A program made the position numbers and the translations under genes. Below the pieces are notes generated by a model. The model saw only the letters and a list, made by a program, of their open reading frames with translations. It was not told the DNA's origin and did not search any database. Shown here one piece after another: positions 49,622 to 60,770 of a DNA stretch of 64,000 nucleotides (positions are counted from its first letter, which is position 1; each line of letters begins with the position of its first letter). Source of the stretch: Delphinus delphis. Taxonomy: Eukaryota; Chordata; Mammalia; Artiodactyla; Delphinidae. The stretch spans positions 67,145,746 to 67,209,745 of the forward strand of contig NC_082689.1 in assembly GCF_949987515.2 (NCBI RefSeq), given 5' to 3'.

Positions 49622-50097
49622 TCCTCTTAGTTTCCTAAGGCTGCTGTAACAAATTACTGCTAGCTTAAACCAATAGAAATGTCATCTTTTAACAGTTCTG
49701 GAGGTGAGAAGTCCAAAATTAATTTCACTGGGCTGAAGTCAAGGTGTTGGCAGGGCCACACTCCTTCCAGGGGCTTTATGGGGAGGCTGTTCCTTTCCTC
49801 TTTCAGCTTCTGGTGGCTGCCATTATTCCTTGGCTTGTGGTCACATCACTTGAGTCTCTGCCTCTGTGGTCACATTGCCCTTTCCTCTTATTTCTCTGTC
49901 AGATCTCCTTCTGTCTCCTAAAAGCATACTTGTGTTTGGATTTAGGGCCAACCTTTGTAATCCTGGATAATCTCCTCATCTTAATATCTTTCAGTTAATG
50001 ACATCTGCAAATGCTTTGCCATATAAGGTAACATTTAGATTCCGGAGATTAGGACCTGCCGTCTTTGGGGCCATATTCAGCTTACTTCAGATACTAT
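49622..50097 (-). repeat. MLT1-like MaLR LTR, antisense
   Basis: TTAGTTTCCTAAGGCTGCTG, TAACAAATTACTGCTAGCTT and TTCTGGAGGTGAGAAGTCCA, ending GGGGCCATATTCAGCTTACT, form the same LTR family as 33334-33830, also antisense. Confidence 0.8.
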
Positions 50098-51270
50098 AAG
50101 AATTAAATACAGTAATGAAAAAGGTCTCAGATTGAGATATGCAGAGATGTAACTTCCTTTATTTTTATAACTTGAATTAATTTCTAACTCTGAGTCTCCT
50201 TGACCTCTTAATGGCAGACAGTTTAATCTTCTGTTACTGGTTTGCTTTATGGATTGTTACAGTCTTGTTGGGGTAAATAATCAATTCAGGTTATATAAAT
50301 GAGTTACATACAGGTTTAAGATAACACTCAGTTGAAGGTTAAGACCTAGTTTCACTCTTCCAACACTCTGGTGGGGCATTTAAGTCCCAGGAAGGGTATT
50401 TATCTAACTTCTATCCAACTCTTCTCTTCGTGTTCTAGAAACTCTTATTTCTCTCAAGCTTATTGCCTGTATCATAAAGCCCCCTAAATTCATGGTCTTA
50501 TTTTAGCCCTTCCACACTTCTTCTGGAGAACTTGGTTCTGCAGTGCTCTTTCCTCATACTTGGATGCTACGGACTCATCTTCCTCAGCATTGCACTTAGC
50601 TATTGCTTTTCCGCCATGTTAGATGCAGGGCTTCTACTTGAGGGTAGAAGCCTCCTAAGGCTACTCTTTGGTGTGAACCACACACCACCATTAAACTTAC
50701 CTGGGATTTTATTAGCAACAACTGCTCATCCTGAAAGGGTCCTAGTTCCAGAAGGGGCAGGATATAGGGTCACTGTGACCTAAACCATCCAGTTACTATC
50801 TAGCCTCCTCTCAGGCTCCACTCCACCCTTTCCTCCACTAACCCCTTAATTCCAGATCCTTTCCCAGAGGACAGAGGGTGCATCCCTGTATGAGTCAGTG
50901 GAGGATTGGCTGGCCATTATTCTCCCCAAGTAATCATATTTGTCAAAGACTGATAAAGTCTAATTTGAAGCTCAAACGTAAAGAAAGTGCATCTCTGTCA
51001 TTTTTTCCTCTCTGTATAGTTTATCTTCAGGGCAGAACATGTGCTGTTTCCTTAGTGGTAGAGATAGGTGATGGGTACAGTGAAACACAGGTTGGTAAAA
51101 CAAATAAGCAGACATATTGCTTAATACCTTGCAATTTTCTCCCACTGTGGTTGCAATAAATACAGATACAGTGCGTAGCACATAGTATATTTAATAATGT
51201 GAACCTGTGTTTCATAAGGTTGAAAATATCAGTTGGGGTTGTGTGCGAAGTAAACAAAAGTAAGGATAAT
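50098..51270. other. Intron, unassigned
   Basis: No exon is seen. 50500-50790 may be an LTR remnant, but I cannot name it. Confidence 0.35.
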
Positions 51271-51915
51271 AAAGATTGTTAGGGATGCAACTTCCCACTC
51301 GATATCTCGGTGACTGCTGGATCTCCCTGCAAACTGCTTCTCTTACAGTCTTCTTAGCTCATTAATGGCAGTAGTCCTTCCAAATGCTTAAGCCAAGAAT
51401 CTTGGTGTCTTCCTTCACTGCCCCCTCTCTTTCACTCCACATCCAATTTGTCAACAAATCCTGTTGGCTCTACCTTCAGAATACATACACACAGATTCTG
51501 TCTACTTCTTACATGCTGCCACTCTCATCCAGGCCACATCATCTCCCCTTGTTAATTGCAATATTCTGCTAGATGGTCTTCCTGTTTCTACCCTTGAGCC
51601 TTTTGAAATCAGTTATCCACTCAGCATCCAGTGTGATCCAATGAAAACGTAAGTCAGCTCATAGTAGTCTTATGTTCAGAATGGATTCCTTTCCCTTGTG
51701 CCCTCCTTTTTCCCTCCTCCCTGATCCATTTTTCTCTGTAGTGTTTATTGCCACCTTTTAAGATTTACATGATTTATTGTCCCTGTCTTCCCATCAGAAT
51801 TGAAGCTCCATGAGGCAATGACTTCTGTCTTGTTCACTACAAAATTCCAAGCCCCACAATGACTGTCTGACACATGGTAGGCCTTCAATAAATATTTGTC
51901 GAATGGACAGATGAA
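51271..51915 (+). repeat. Old LINE (L2-like) 3' region, sense
   Basis: TTGGTGTCTTCCTTCACTGC, AACAAATCCTGTTGGCTCTA, GAATTGAAGCTCCATGAGGC and GACACATGGTAGGCCTTCAA, ending AATAAATATTTGTCGAATG, are in the canonical order. Confidence 0.7.
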
Positions 51916-51984
51916 TGAATAAGTTAAAACTGCCAGACTATATGGATTTATCTCATAACAAGTAGGAAGTGGACAAGTTTTTGA

Positions 51985-52270
51985 GTGGGGGTCACATTGA
52001 TACAAATGTTTTATGAGGTTTCCTGTGATATCAGGATCCAGGTTGGATTGGAAGAATGAGAAAAACAGAGGTTTGGAGATTAGTTAGGAAAAAGTGAAGG
52101 TCTAAATGGGAATGGTGATAGTGGGAATGGGTTGGGGGTTGTTGGGTGTGTGAGAGACACTCAGACAAAGAGTCTGATATCTGGGGTAACAACTGGAGGA
52201 TATTGGAGTGGACATAGAGAAAGTTGTAATGGACATTGGAAAATTTAGGAAAAAGCAGTTTGAGAGAGAA
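51985..52270. repeat. Ancient interspersed repeat relic
   Basis: GATATCAGGATCCAGGTTGG, ATTGGAAGAATGAGAAAAAC and GTCTAAATGGGAATGGTGAT fit the same old repeat class in the opposite orientation to 51271-51915. Confidence 0.4.
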
Positions 52271-52299
52271 AAAGGAAGATACTTTGTTTCATTGTTTTA

Positions 52300-52900
52300 C
52301 ATTTTTTACAAATTTTGGTAGAATGCATGTAACATAAAATTTACCATTTCATTCATTTTAAGGGTAAAGCTCACTGGCATTATGTACATTTATTTATATT
52401 TATATTGTTGTACAACCATCACCCCCATCCACCTCTAGAACATTTTTATCTTCTCATACTGAAACCCTGAACCCATTAAACAATAACTCCTCATTCTTCC
52501 CACACCCTGGTCCTTGACAACCACCATTCTACTTTGTGTCTCTGTGAATTTGTCTGCTCTAGGTACCTCATGTAAATGGAATCATATAATGTTTTTTCTT
52601 TTGTGTCTGTCTTATTTTACATAGTGTAATATCTTTAAGGTTCATCCATGCTGTAACATGTGTCAGAATTTCATTCCTTTTTAAGGCTAAATATTCCACT
52701 GATGTCTTTACTACATTTTGTTTATCCATTCATTTGTTGATGGACATTAGGATGTTTTTACTTTCTGGCTATTGTGAATGATGCTACAATGGACATTGAT
52801 GTACAAGTATCTGTTCCAGTGCCTGCTTTCACTTCTTTTGGTTATGAACTCAGAAGTGGAATTGCTGGAATTGTTTAATATTTGGAGGGACCACCATACT
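52300..52900 (-). repeat. Older L1 3' end, antisense
   Basis: AACATAAAATTTACCATTTC, TGTACAACCATCACCCCCAT, GGAATCATATAATGTTTTTT and CTATTGTGAATGATGCTACA follow the antisense L1M 3' order. Confidence 0.85.
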
Positions 52901-53444
52901 GAACTTTGGTTTTAGACAGATTCTGTTTGAAGCGGTGGAACGTCTAGCAGTTAGGATTGGAGTGCTAGTGAAAGCAACTGTAGCTGGAGATTTCACTTCA
53001 GGGAACTTGACAGACATAATGGCTGAGGAGGGCAGAGTTAATTAGTTGAGAGAAGAGAAAAAAAAAGAGTCCAGCCAAGGACTGCATCTTAGGTGGGAGA
53101 AGGAGCTACCAGAGCTAGTCAATGAGACCGAAAAAGAGCAATCTGAATTAGGAACAGAACCCGGGAGTGCTGATACACACTTAGCTCCAACTCATTCTTA
53201 TTCATATATTCATTCAGCACTCTTACAAGAACTCCCTTTCAGATGAATAAGCTTCTATTTAAGTGTGACATTACTTTCAAGGGTTTGGGTGCTGCAGGTC
53301 ACAGATTACTCCTGAGTGTTGAATTTCTGAGACATAGGTACTTTTCAAAAAGGTCCTAGAAGCACCTAAAAAAGCAGGGGATTTCTATATTTCTTGTTTG
53401 GCTGTTCTCCATTTCTTATTTTGCATTAATAATTTCACAGTCAC

Positions 53445-53885
53445 TTTTCTTTAACCTTTTATTGAAGTATGACATACCTTAACATAAGTGAACAAAGGTG
53501 GACAACTTGGTGAATTCTCAGATATTGTTTCTACCTGAGTATCCAACACCCAGATTAAAAAACAGAATATTTCTCACCCCCAGTGGTTCCCTCATGCCCC
53601 TGCTCAGTCACCCACTATCCCTATTATCTTGATTTCTAACACCATAGATTTATTGTATCTGTGTTGAACTTATATAAGTGGAATCATGTAGTATGTACTC
53701 TTTGTGTCTGACTTCTTTCATTTAGTATTATGTTTGTGGAATTCATCCATGAAGTTGTGTTTTACTGTAGTATATATTCCATTGTGTCCTTTACACAGTT
53801 TATATATTCATTCTCACGTTGATAGGCATTTGGGTAGTTTCCAGTTTGGGGCTATTATGAATAGTACCGCTATGAACATCACAGT
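53445..53885 (-). repeat. Older L1 3' end, antisense (second copy)
   Basis: TTTATTGAAGTATGACATAC, CTGAGTATCCAACACCCAGA, GGAATCATGTAGTATGTACT and GGCTATTATGAATAGTACCG indicate another old L1 subfamily, antisense. Confidence 0.8.
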
Positions 53886-54551
53886 TTCTTACTAAAATAG
53901 GAAATCTGCATGGTATGTTCACCTCTTTAAAGTTGCCATTGCTTTTTTCATTTAAGTGCCTTTCCTCCTAAGTGCCTTCCCACCCTGCCTAATTATCTTC
54001 ATTGGTAATACAAACTACATTTGCCTGAACACTAGTTTTGAAAGTAAAAAGTGCCACAAGAAATCAGGTTTCTTAAAAAATTGTATGTCCTTGCATTAAA
54101 ATTTTCTTTTTAAAGCATTTATTTCAGTTTTTCTCAACTATCCAGATTATGTGTCTTAAACGCATAGTGAACCTGTCAAATTTTTTCAGCTCTTAATGGG
54201 ATGAATTGTTCAACCTTGAGGCAAATATTTTAATTTTGGCACCATGATGAGTCGGAGAAAAAGAATCGTTCCCATATTCTTAATGCAGTTTTGTTATCAA
54301 ACTTATAATTTACATAGCAATAAAAGGAGACTGAGAATTAGTAAAAAGTGCATTGTGATATTTTATGTCATTTTTCTCTTCGGGTTACAATCTGCTTTGG
54401 TATAAAAATCAACATTACTAATTCAACATTAATGAAAATTTTATCAATCTGATTATTCCAGAATTGAGTTGAAATTTTCTATGTTTAATAAAGATACGTA
54501 CATAATATATTTTATATATTTGTATGGATATATACGTCCCTATGTTTATTT
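53886..54551. other. GRB14: Intron upstream of exon 54631
   Basis: No named repeat and no exon signals before the acceptor region. Confidence 0.45.
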
Positions 54552-54599
54552 GTCTACCTACCTGTCTATCTTTCTATCCATCCATCCATCCATCTATCT
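54552..54599. repeat. CTAC/CTAT/CCAT tetranucleotide microsatellite by exon acceptor
   Basis: Imperfect CTAC, CTAT and CCAT tetramers, including four consecutive CCAT units, end 31 nt before the acceptor of GRB14 exon 54631-54752. They therefore occupy the zone where a branch point would be expected. Confidence 0.92.
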
Positions 54600-54630
54600 G
54601 TTGACATGCTCACTGGAACATTCTTTACAG

Positions 54631-54752
54631 AAAGAACAATAGAAGACCACGAGCTGGTGATTGAAGTGCTATCTAACTGGGGAATGGAAGAAGAAAATAA
54701 GCTATACTTTAGAAAAAATTATGCCAAATATGAATTCTTTAAAAACCCAATG
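54631..54752 (+). CDS. GRB14: GRB14 exon, second half of RA domain
   Basis: The acceptor is TTCTTTACAG|AAAGAA and the donor is CCAATG|GTAAGTG. The exon is 122 nt; with the G carried from the previous exon it makes 41 codons and ends in phase 0. It encodes (E)[17 protein letters not shown], then [18 protein letters not shown], then FKNPM. This completes the RA domain and includes the basic [14 protein letters not shown] segment typical of Grb10/Grb14. The split Glu codon joining the IGL end of exon 32139-32295 to RTIEDHE confirms the pairing. A pyrimidine-rich CTAT/CCAT tetranucleotide repeat ends about 31 nt before the acceptor. Met in NWGMEEEN may differ from the Ile I recall in the human protein. 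Confidence 0.96.
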
Positions 54753-55756
54753 GTAAGTGAAATCCCTATTAATAGTTATAGAAAATGAATGAGTTTAGTT
54801 AAATTTTATTTTATTTTATGTGAATAAAAATATCACTATGGATAAAATACAAGTCCCTATTTGGTAAACTGTAGGTAAGAATTCTGGCCCTTTAAAATTA
54901 TAGTCACACTTCTTCTTACTCTAACAATGATTAGCCAACATCATCACAGAAGTTCATATGCATGGTTTTGGGGAACTACTGCTTCTTTTCTTGCTTTTTA
55001 AGAAAAAAAACTACATTTGATTTGGGGAATTATTAGATATCTCCAAGCAGGTTCCAAAATATTATGGTTTAACTCTTTTCACAGAATTTAGGAAATTAAA
55101 CAAGAAAAATTCTAAAGGAAAAACAGATTGATGTTTGTTGGGAGTGTTGAAACTTAGCCAGAAGTTTAGATTGACATGCATCTTGCTGTTCCAAACTATT
55201 TTGTTTTCAGTGCAATAATTGAGCTAAGTAGAAATGAGATAAAGACCAGTGCATTATCTAGTAACTAGTAAATACTACTTTCATTATAGTTCTTTTTAAA
55301 AGAAAGTAAATGTATGTCACATTCTAATGAAGACTAGTGATCTAGAGAAGTCAGAATAGCCTCTGGGCTCATTATTTTAAATTGTTTTTGACTCTGCAGC
55401 TGTAGCATATTTTTACACTAAGTTTTGGATAATTGGATTGAAATGATACTTTATGAAAAATATCTGATACACACCATAATAGAATATTTTCAAACCCTGA
55501 AAGACCTCTTATGCTCTCTTTTATTTGAACTTATTAATAGAAACATAGTGGGATGATCTTTGATAAAGAAAATACGAGTCCTAATAAAAATTAAATAGAA
55601 TTAGAATTAGAAAGGAAACTGTTTTCTTATTATGAATCTTTATTAAAAGCAAGAATTTAAAAGTCATAGTTAAAGACATAGGGTTTAGTGCTCATTTTTA
55701 GTTGTTTTTTTTTTAAAATTTATACAAGGCTATAGATTCATTTTGTAGACTTAGAG
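54753..55756. other. GRB14: Intron between exons 54631 and 56627, unassigned part
   Basis: AT-rich with no named repeat or further exon. Confidence 0.5.
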
Positions 55757-55945
55757 TAGTGGTTCTCAACTGGGGGGTGATGTGGTAATGTCTGGAGACA
55801 TTTTTGGTTGTCATACTGGGGGGATGGGGGTGCTGCTAGTGGGTGGAGGCCAGGAATGCTCTAAACGTTCTGCAATGCACAGGACAGTCCCCCCAACACA
55901 GCATTATTAGACCAACATTAATAGAACTACGCTTCAAAAGCCCTG
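55757..55945 (+). repeat. MER20-like hAT element
   Basis: TAGTGGTTCTCAACTGGGGG, AATGTCTGGAGACATTTTTG, GGTTGTCATACTGGGGGG and AATGCACAGGACAGTCCCCC follow the MER20 consensus order. Confidence 0.85.
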
Positions 55946-55959
55946 TCCTAAAGGAAGTA

Positions 55960-56145
55960 TAGTGGCATACATTTTCCTAAACTTGCCTGATCATAAAAAC
56001 TCCCTGGGGAAGGGGATAGTGGTTGTTAAAAATACAGGATCCAGGTCCTACCCTGACCTACTGAATCAGACACTCCAGGAAAGAGGCCTCGGAATTCCTA
56101 TTTTTAAACAGCTTTCCTGGGTGAATTTTATGATTAAACAGGTTT
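55960..56145. repeat. MER5-like hAT fragment
   Basis: AAAATACAGGATCCAGGTCC and CCTACTGAATCAGACACTCC resemble the MER5A/Charlie MITE core. Confidence 0.65.
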
Positions 56146-56214
56146 GGAAAGATAGTGGGTGGACAAGACTGTCATTTTAGCTCCCTGGCCCTCTAGTTTA
56201 ACTCCTTGTTCCTC

Positions 56215-56540
56215 TACTCTGTGGGCTGTGACCTTGGGTATATATATATCCTTTACTTCTATGAGCCTTGACTTTATAAAATGGAGCTGATAGTCCTTCA
56301 GTACCTGCTAGAGTGGTTGCAGGACTCAGGGAAGACGTATGGGAGCTAGCACACTGTCAGCCTGAGGGCAGTGTTTGTAACTGGAGGTACATGGATCTCT
56401 GTGTATCAGCACCATCTGAGGGTGTTTGGCTAGTCTTCGGGCCCTGCTCCTACCTTCTCATTAAGATACCTGCGGGTAGAGTCAGGGACTGGCATTTTTA
56501 AAAGTGCTTTGGGTGAATTTTCAACACACTGATTTAAAGA
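56215..56540. repeat. MIR fragment then a second MER5-like hAT fragment
   Basis: GGGCTGTGACCTTGGGTATA and ATAAAATGGAGCTGATAGTC (to about 56340) are MIR-like. GTACATGGATCTCTGTGTAT and CAGCACCATCTGAGGGTG (56390-56500) are MER5-like. Confidence 0.6.
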
Positions 56541-56626
56541 GCTTTTGCTTTAGATGACTGTGTTGGTCATAGTTCAATCTTTTCTGGCATGGCTTTGGGA
56601 TAATATAACATGTATCTTTTCGTCAG

Positions 56627-56701
56627 TATTTTTTTCCAGAGCATATGGTGTCTTTTGCAACTGAAACCAATGGTGAAATATCCCCCACACAGATTTTGCA
56701 G
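56627..56701 (+). CDS. GRB14: GRB14 exon, RA-PH linker
   Basis: The acceptor is CTTTTCGTCAG|TATTTT and the donor is TTGCAG|GTAAAA. The exon is 75 nt, exactly 25 codons, phase 0 at both ends, so it is symmetric and skippable without a frameshift. It encodes YFFPEHMVSFATETNGE followed by ISPTQILQ, the linker between RA and PH in GRB14. FFPE(H/Q)MV is conserved between GRB14 and GRB10. An antisense L1 fragment begins about 165 nt downstream and three hAT relics lie within 900 nt upstream. Confidence 0.95.
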
Positions 56702-56867
56702 GTAAAATATATATTTTCATTAAAATATGTAAGTACTAAATAATGAAGGGAAACTGTAAGGTCCTTATTTACTTATTTATTTATTTTTCTAATTTTATAA
56801 GTAGATATACTCACTTATCTTGCATTTCCATGCCTTTTTTTTTTTTTACTTCATGAGAGTTGACAAT

Positions 56868-57790
56868 ATTCTTTTTTTAAATTGAAGTATAGTTGATTTA
56901 CAATGTTGTGTTAGTTTCAGGTGTACTGCAAAGTGATAAAGTTATACACACATATAGAGTTATTTTTTTTTCAGATTCTTTTCCCTTATAGGTTATTACA
57001 AAATATTGAGTATAGTTGTCTTAGCTATACAGTAGGTCCTTGTTGGTTATCTATTTTATATACAGTAGTATGTATATATTAATCCCAAACTCTTAATTTA
57101 TCCTCCCCCTTCCCCTTTGGTAACTATAAGTTTGTTTTCTATGTCTGTGGGTCTATTTCTGTTTTGTATATAAGTTCATTTGTATTTTTTTTTCCTTAGA
57201 TTCTAATATAAGCGATATCATATGATATTTGTCTTTCTCTGTCTGGCTTACTTCACTTAGTAGGATAATCTCTAGGTCCATCCATGTTGCTGAAAATGGC
57301 ATTATTTCATTCATTTTTCATGGCTAAATAATATTCCATTGTATAAATATACTACATCTTCTTTATCCATTCATCTGTCAATGGTCATTTAGGTTGCTTC
57401 CATGTCTTGGCTATTGTAAATAGTGCCGCAATGAACACTGGGGTGCATGTGTCTTTTCCAGTTATGTTTTTCTCCAGATATATGCCCAGGAATGGGATTG
57501 CAGGATCATATGGTAGCTCTATTTTTAGTTTTCTGAGGAACCTCCATACTGTTCTCTATAGTGGCTGCACCAATTTACATTCCCACCAACAGTGTAGGAG
57601 GGTTCCTTTTTCTCCACACCCTCTCCAGCATTTATTATTTGTAGACTTTTTGATGATGGCCATTCTAACCAGTGTGAGGTGATACCTCATTGTAGCTTTG
57701 ATTTTCATTTCTCTAATAATTAGTGATGTTGATTGAGCATCTTTTCATGTGCCATCTGTATGTCTTCTTTGGAGAAATGTCTATTTAGTG
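56868..57790 (-). mobile_element. 5'-truncated cetartiodactyl L1, antisense
   Basis: The 3' UTR end is AAATTGAAGTATAGTTGATT, followed by GTAGGTCCTTGTTGGTTATC and antisense ORF2 C-terminal text (AATAGTGCCGCAATGAACAC; AACCTCCATACTGTTCTCTA). It stops at ATGTCTATTTAG near 57790, so only about 0.9 kb of the 3' end remains. Confidence 0.92.
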
Positions 57791-58235
57791 AGGTCCATAT
57801 TTATACATGTTCAGATTTTGGATGGTATGCCTTGAGTGGTTAATTTTTGCTGGAGATAAGGTTGGAAAAGAGAAGAAGAGGAAAGAAAAGAAAAGAGCAC
57901 AATCTAGATAAAGAATTCTGTAAATCAATAAAGACCCCTAACTATATTATTCTTCCCAGTTTTGAACAACTGTCAAAGGATTTTAAGCGTTTAAAAAATG
58001 TGTATCATGAAAGGAAACTGGCAGAATTTTGCTCTGTGATGTATTTAAAGATTGTTAGTCTTCGAAAAAATCAAAATTTCCAGTAAATTATAGACATTTT
58101 ACCAACATATATTTAGTGTTAACTTTTATAATAAATGCTCTCAATCCTATTTATGATAAAATATTTAGCAATTAAATGAAATATTATCTATGATGGAAAC
58201 ACTTGATTGAAACATGAAATAGCTGAATTAAGAAT
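57791..58235. other. Intron, nothing recognised
   Basis: A 79-codon open frame (57847-58086) is AT-rich, lacks splice signals and matches no known family. Confidence 0.45.
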
Positions 58236-58244
58236 ACTAGTTAT

Positions 58245-58443
58245 GGGCTTCCCTGGTGGTGCAGTGGTTGGGAGTCCGCCTACCGATGCAGGGGACACGG
58301 GTTCGTGCCCCGGTCTGGGAGGATCCCACATGCCACGGAGCGGCTGGGCGCGTGAGCCATGGCCGCTGAGCCTGCGCGTCCGGAGCCTGTGCTCTGCAAC
58401 GGAAGAGGCCACAACAGTGAGAGGCCCGCGTACTGCAAAAAAA
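58245..58443 (+). mobile_element. CHR SINE, short subtype, exact 9-bp target duplication
   Basis: From GGGCTTCCCTGGTGGTGCAG to GCCCGCGTACTGC and a short tail of about nine A. Flanks ACTAGTTAT at 58236-58244 and 58444-58452 are identical. Confidence 0.95.
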
Positions 58444-58452
58444 ACTAGTTAT

Positions 58453-59585
58453 TTAATTTAAAACTTCCTTAGTTTTGCATCTATTGAGCTCATTTCTTAC
58501 AAACTGGCAATGGCTGTAGGCTGTAATTTTCTTAAGACATTTTCATTACAATAAAATTTTTCAGTTATTTTATTTTTGATACTATACTTGTTAACAGGTT
58601 AATGGTGAGCAATGTCTTTATAATGGTTGCTGTTTGATCTAAACCCCAGGCCTCCCCGAACCCACTCAATAGTCTCTGATCTTTAATGAAGAAAACTTTT
58701 AATAGTTCCAGTATAGATATTACTTTAAATATGTTGGTATTTGAATATACTGGTAAATATATTGGGTATCACAAATTTGTTTTCTATGGGCTTTTTATTT
58801 GTAATAGGTTATATTTCATTTTTTGCTTCAGAATATTTTAGAACTATGATTAGCCTCAGGATTTCTCTAAAAGCTACTTATATGCTACTAGGCTGTCACA
58901 GACACCCTGTAGAATGTTAGGGTGAATGGCAGCAGCGGCAGTGCCCCAGCACCCCTAGCTCTCACGCCTGTTTATACTTTGCCTTTGGATTATGACAGGG
59001 CGGTGGATTGGAGTTTTTCTTCTGCCTCCTTTCCCAAATTCTCCTATAATTTAGTTATATTACTTTAATGTTAAATTATAAAAACAAGAAAAGTCATAGC
59101 TTTGGAATCAGATAGTCCTGCACGTGCCCCTGACCTCTTCTCTCCACTGAGGCAATGTTTCCACTTTTTAAAACGTTCCTTCTTTTTCTAGTGTGACCTC
59201 TATGACTCCCTTTTTAAAATTTAATTGGTTTGGTTTAATAACTTGGAAAGCACTCAAACTAAAAAACCTACTTGCCTGCTTTGCATGTCAATTAATTAAT
59301 ATCTGTGGCTCATTAAATTAAAAGTTTTTTTATTAATTTACTTAAAAAACATTATCTACTCTCAGCATTTCCCCGAATAGCCTTTTAAAACTATGTTACG
59401 CTGTTTTAGCTAATATTTTCTCTTAGTTTCAGTTTTAACATTTTGCATTCGTTTATTCATAGGGATTTCCATTTCCTTCTTTTAGTGAGACACTAATGCG
59501 TTTCCACTGTCTTATTAAGGATGCTGAGCACAGCCACTCAGAGCTATTCCTTTTCATTCTCAATTTCCTGACCAACACATGCCTG
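58453..59585. other. Intron, mostly unassigned
   Basis: A weak MIR-like piece (TTTGGAATCAGATAGTCCTG) lies at about 59098-59175. No exon signals. Confidence 0.4.
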
Positions 59586-60150
59586 CTGTCTCAGTTAATT
59601 ATCACTGGGTAACAAACTATTCGAAATCTTAATGGCTTAAGTACCCACTCATATTTTGTCAACAGTTTTGTAGGTTGGTATTTGGGAAGGGTTTAGCTGG
59701 ATGGATCTCTGAGGCAGATTGACTCCCAAAGGGATTGTGGATCCGCTTCTTCTGAGATAGCTTTTCACTACATGTGTCTGGTACTCCTTGGCCCCTCTCT
59801 CTCTCTCTCCACATGGTGTGTCATTTTCCAAGACTTTTCCAGTTGCGTTGTGCTTCTCACCGCATAGCCATCTCAGGGTAGTCACGTTTCTTATATGAAA
59901 GTTAGCTTCCAAGAGTTAAGGAGTGGAAGCCATCAGGCTAGTTAAGGGACTACAGTTAGAACGGCAGCCTGTTCCTCCCGCCATATCCTATTGGTCAGAG
60001 CAGTCACAAGCCTTGCCCAGATTCAAAGGGCTGGAGAAACTTCACCTCTTGGTTCAGTGGCAGGATCACATTTGCAGAAGAGCATGTGGAATGAAAGATA
60101 TTGTTGCAGTTCTCTTTGGAAAACACAACCTGCCCATACCCACCCACAAC
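59586..60150 (-). repeat. LTR/MaLR-like element, antisense
   Basis: CTCAGTTAATTATCACTGGG, TAACAAACTATTCGAAATCT, CCTATTGGTCAGAGCAGTCA and CAGATTCAAAGGGCTGGAGA are in the order of an old ERVL-MaLR-class LTR read in reverse. Exact family not assigned. Confidence 0.6.
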
Positions 60151-60632
60151 TGAGAACCATAGAGGACAAAGACATTGTTTACTTTACCTTCATCGAGGAG
60201 GTGAACTTGGCTCAATTTCTTTAATAATTGAATAATGGAAGTCCAGATCATGGTCTTACATATACCATAATGAAGTTGAAGTTGATAGGTCAATCTATAA
60301 TCTCAAGGAAAATCATAGACAGGGATGAAAAGTATCAGGACTTAACTCTGTAGACAAAGTTCAGCTTTTCAAATGGACATTCAAATAGCTTGTAATTTTG
60401 GTGTTTGACTAAGTACTGATCACTTAGAATATATATTTCGTGAGCATATTTTCATTTGGAACTTGCCTCAGATTTTCACAAGACTGATTTATTTTGTTAT
60501 ATATATCGCTATTTCTGTAATGGTGTATAAGTGGTATCAATGCTGTTTGATTTTGCACGTTTCTATTTGAAATATAAAACTACAATATCATTGATTCAGA
60601 AACTGTATGAGAGTATCTGATTTTTCTTCCAG

Positions 60633-60770
60633 ATGTTTCTGAGTTCAAGCACATATCCTGAAATCCATGGCTTCTTACATGCAAAAGAACAGGGAAAGAA
60701 GTCCTGGAAAAAGATTTACTTCCTTTTAAGAAGATCCGGTTTATATTTTTCTACTAAAGGGACATCAAAG
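60633..60770 (+). CDS. GRB14: GRB14 exon, start of PH domain
   Basis: The acceptor is TTTTTCTTCCAG|ATGTTT and the donor is TCAAAG|GTAAAT. The exon is 138 nt, 46 codons, phase 0 at both ends. It encodes [20 protein letters not shown] then [19 protein letters not shown] and STKGTSK. The pattern G-FLHAKE...[16 protein letters not shown] is the canonical first two strands of a PH domain, which binds phosphoinositides. The exon starts with an internal Met codon that is not an initiation site. The next exon of the family (EPRHLQFF...) was not found before the window end. LL in IYFLLRR differs from the FL I recall in human GRB14. Confidence 0.95.

Noticed and set aside
54606..54788. ORF starting [16 protein letters not shown] as a separate small gene
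   Set aside because: Its first residues come from intron and acceptor sequence; only 54631-54752 is exon, joined to the previous exon through a split Glu codon.
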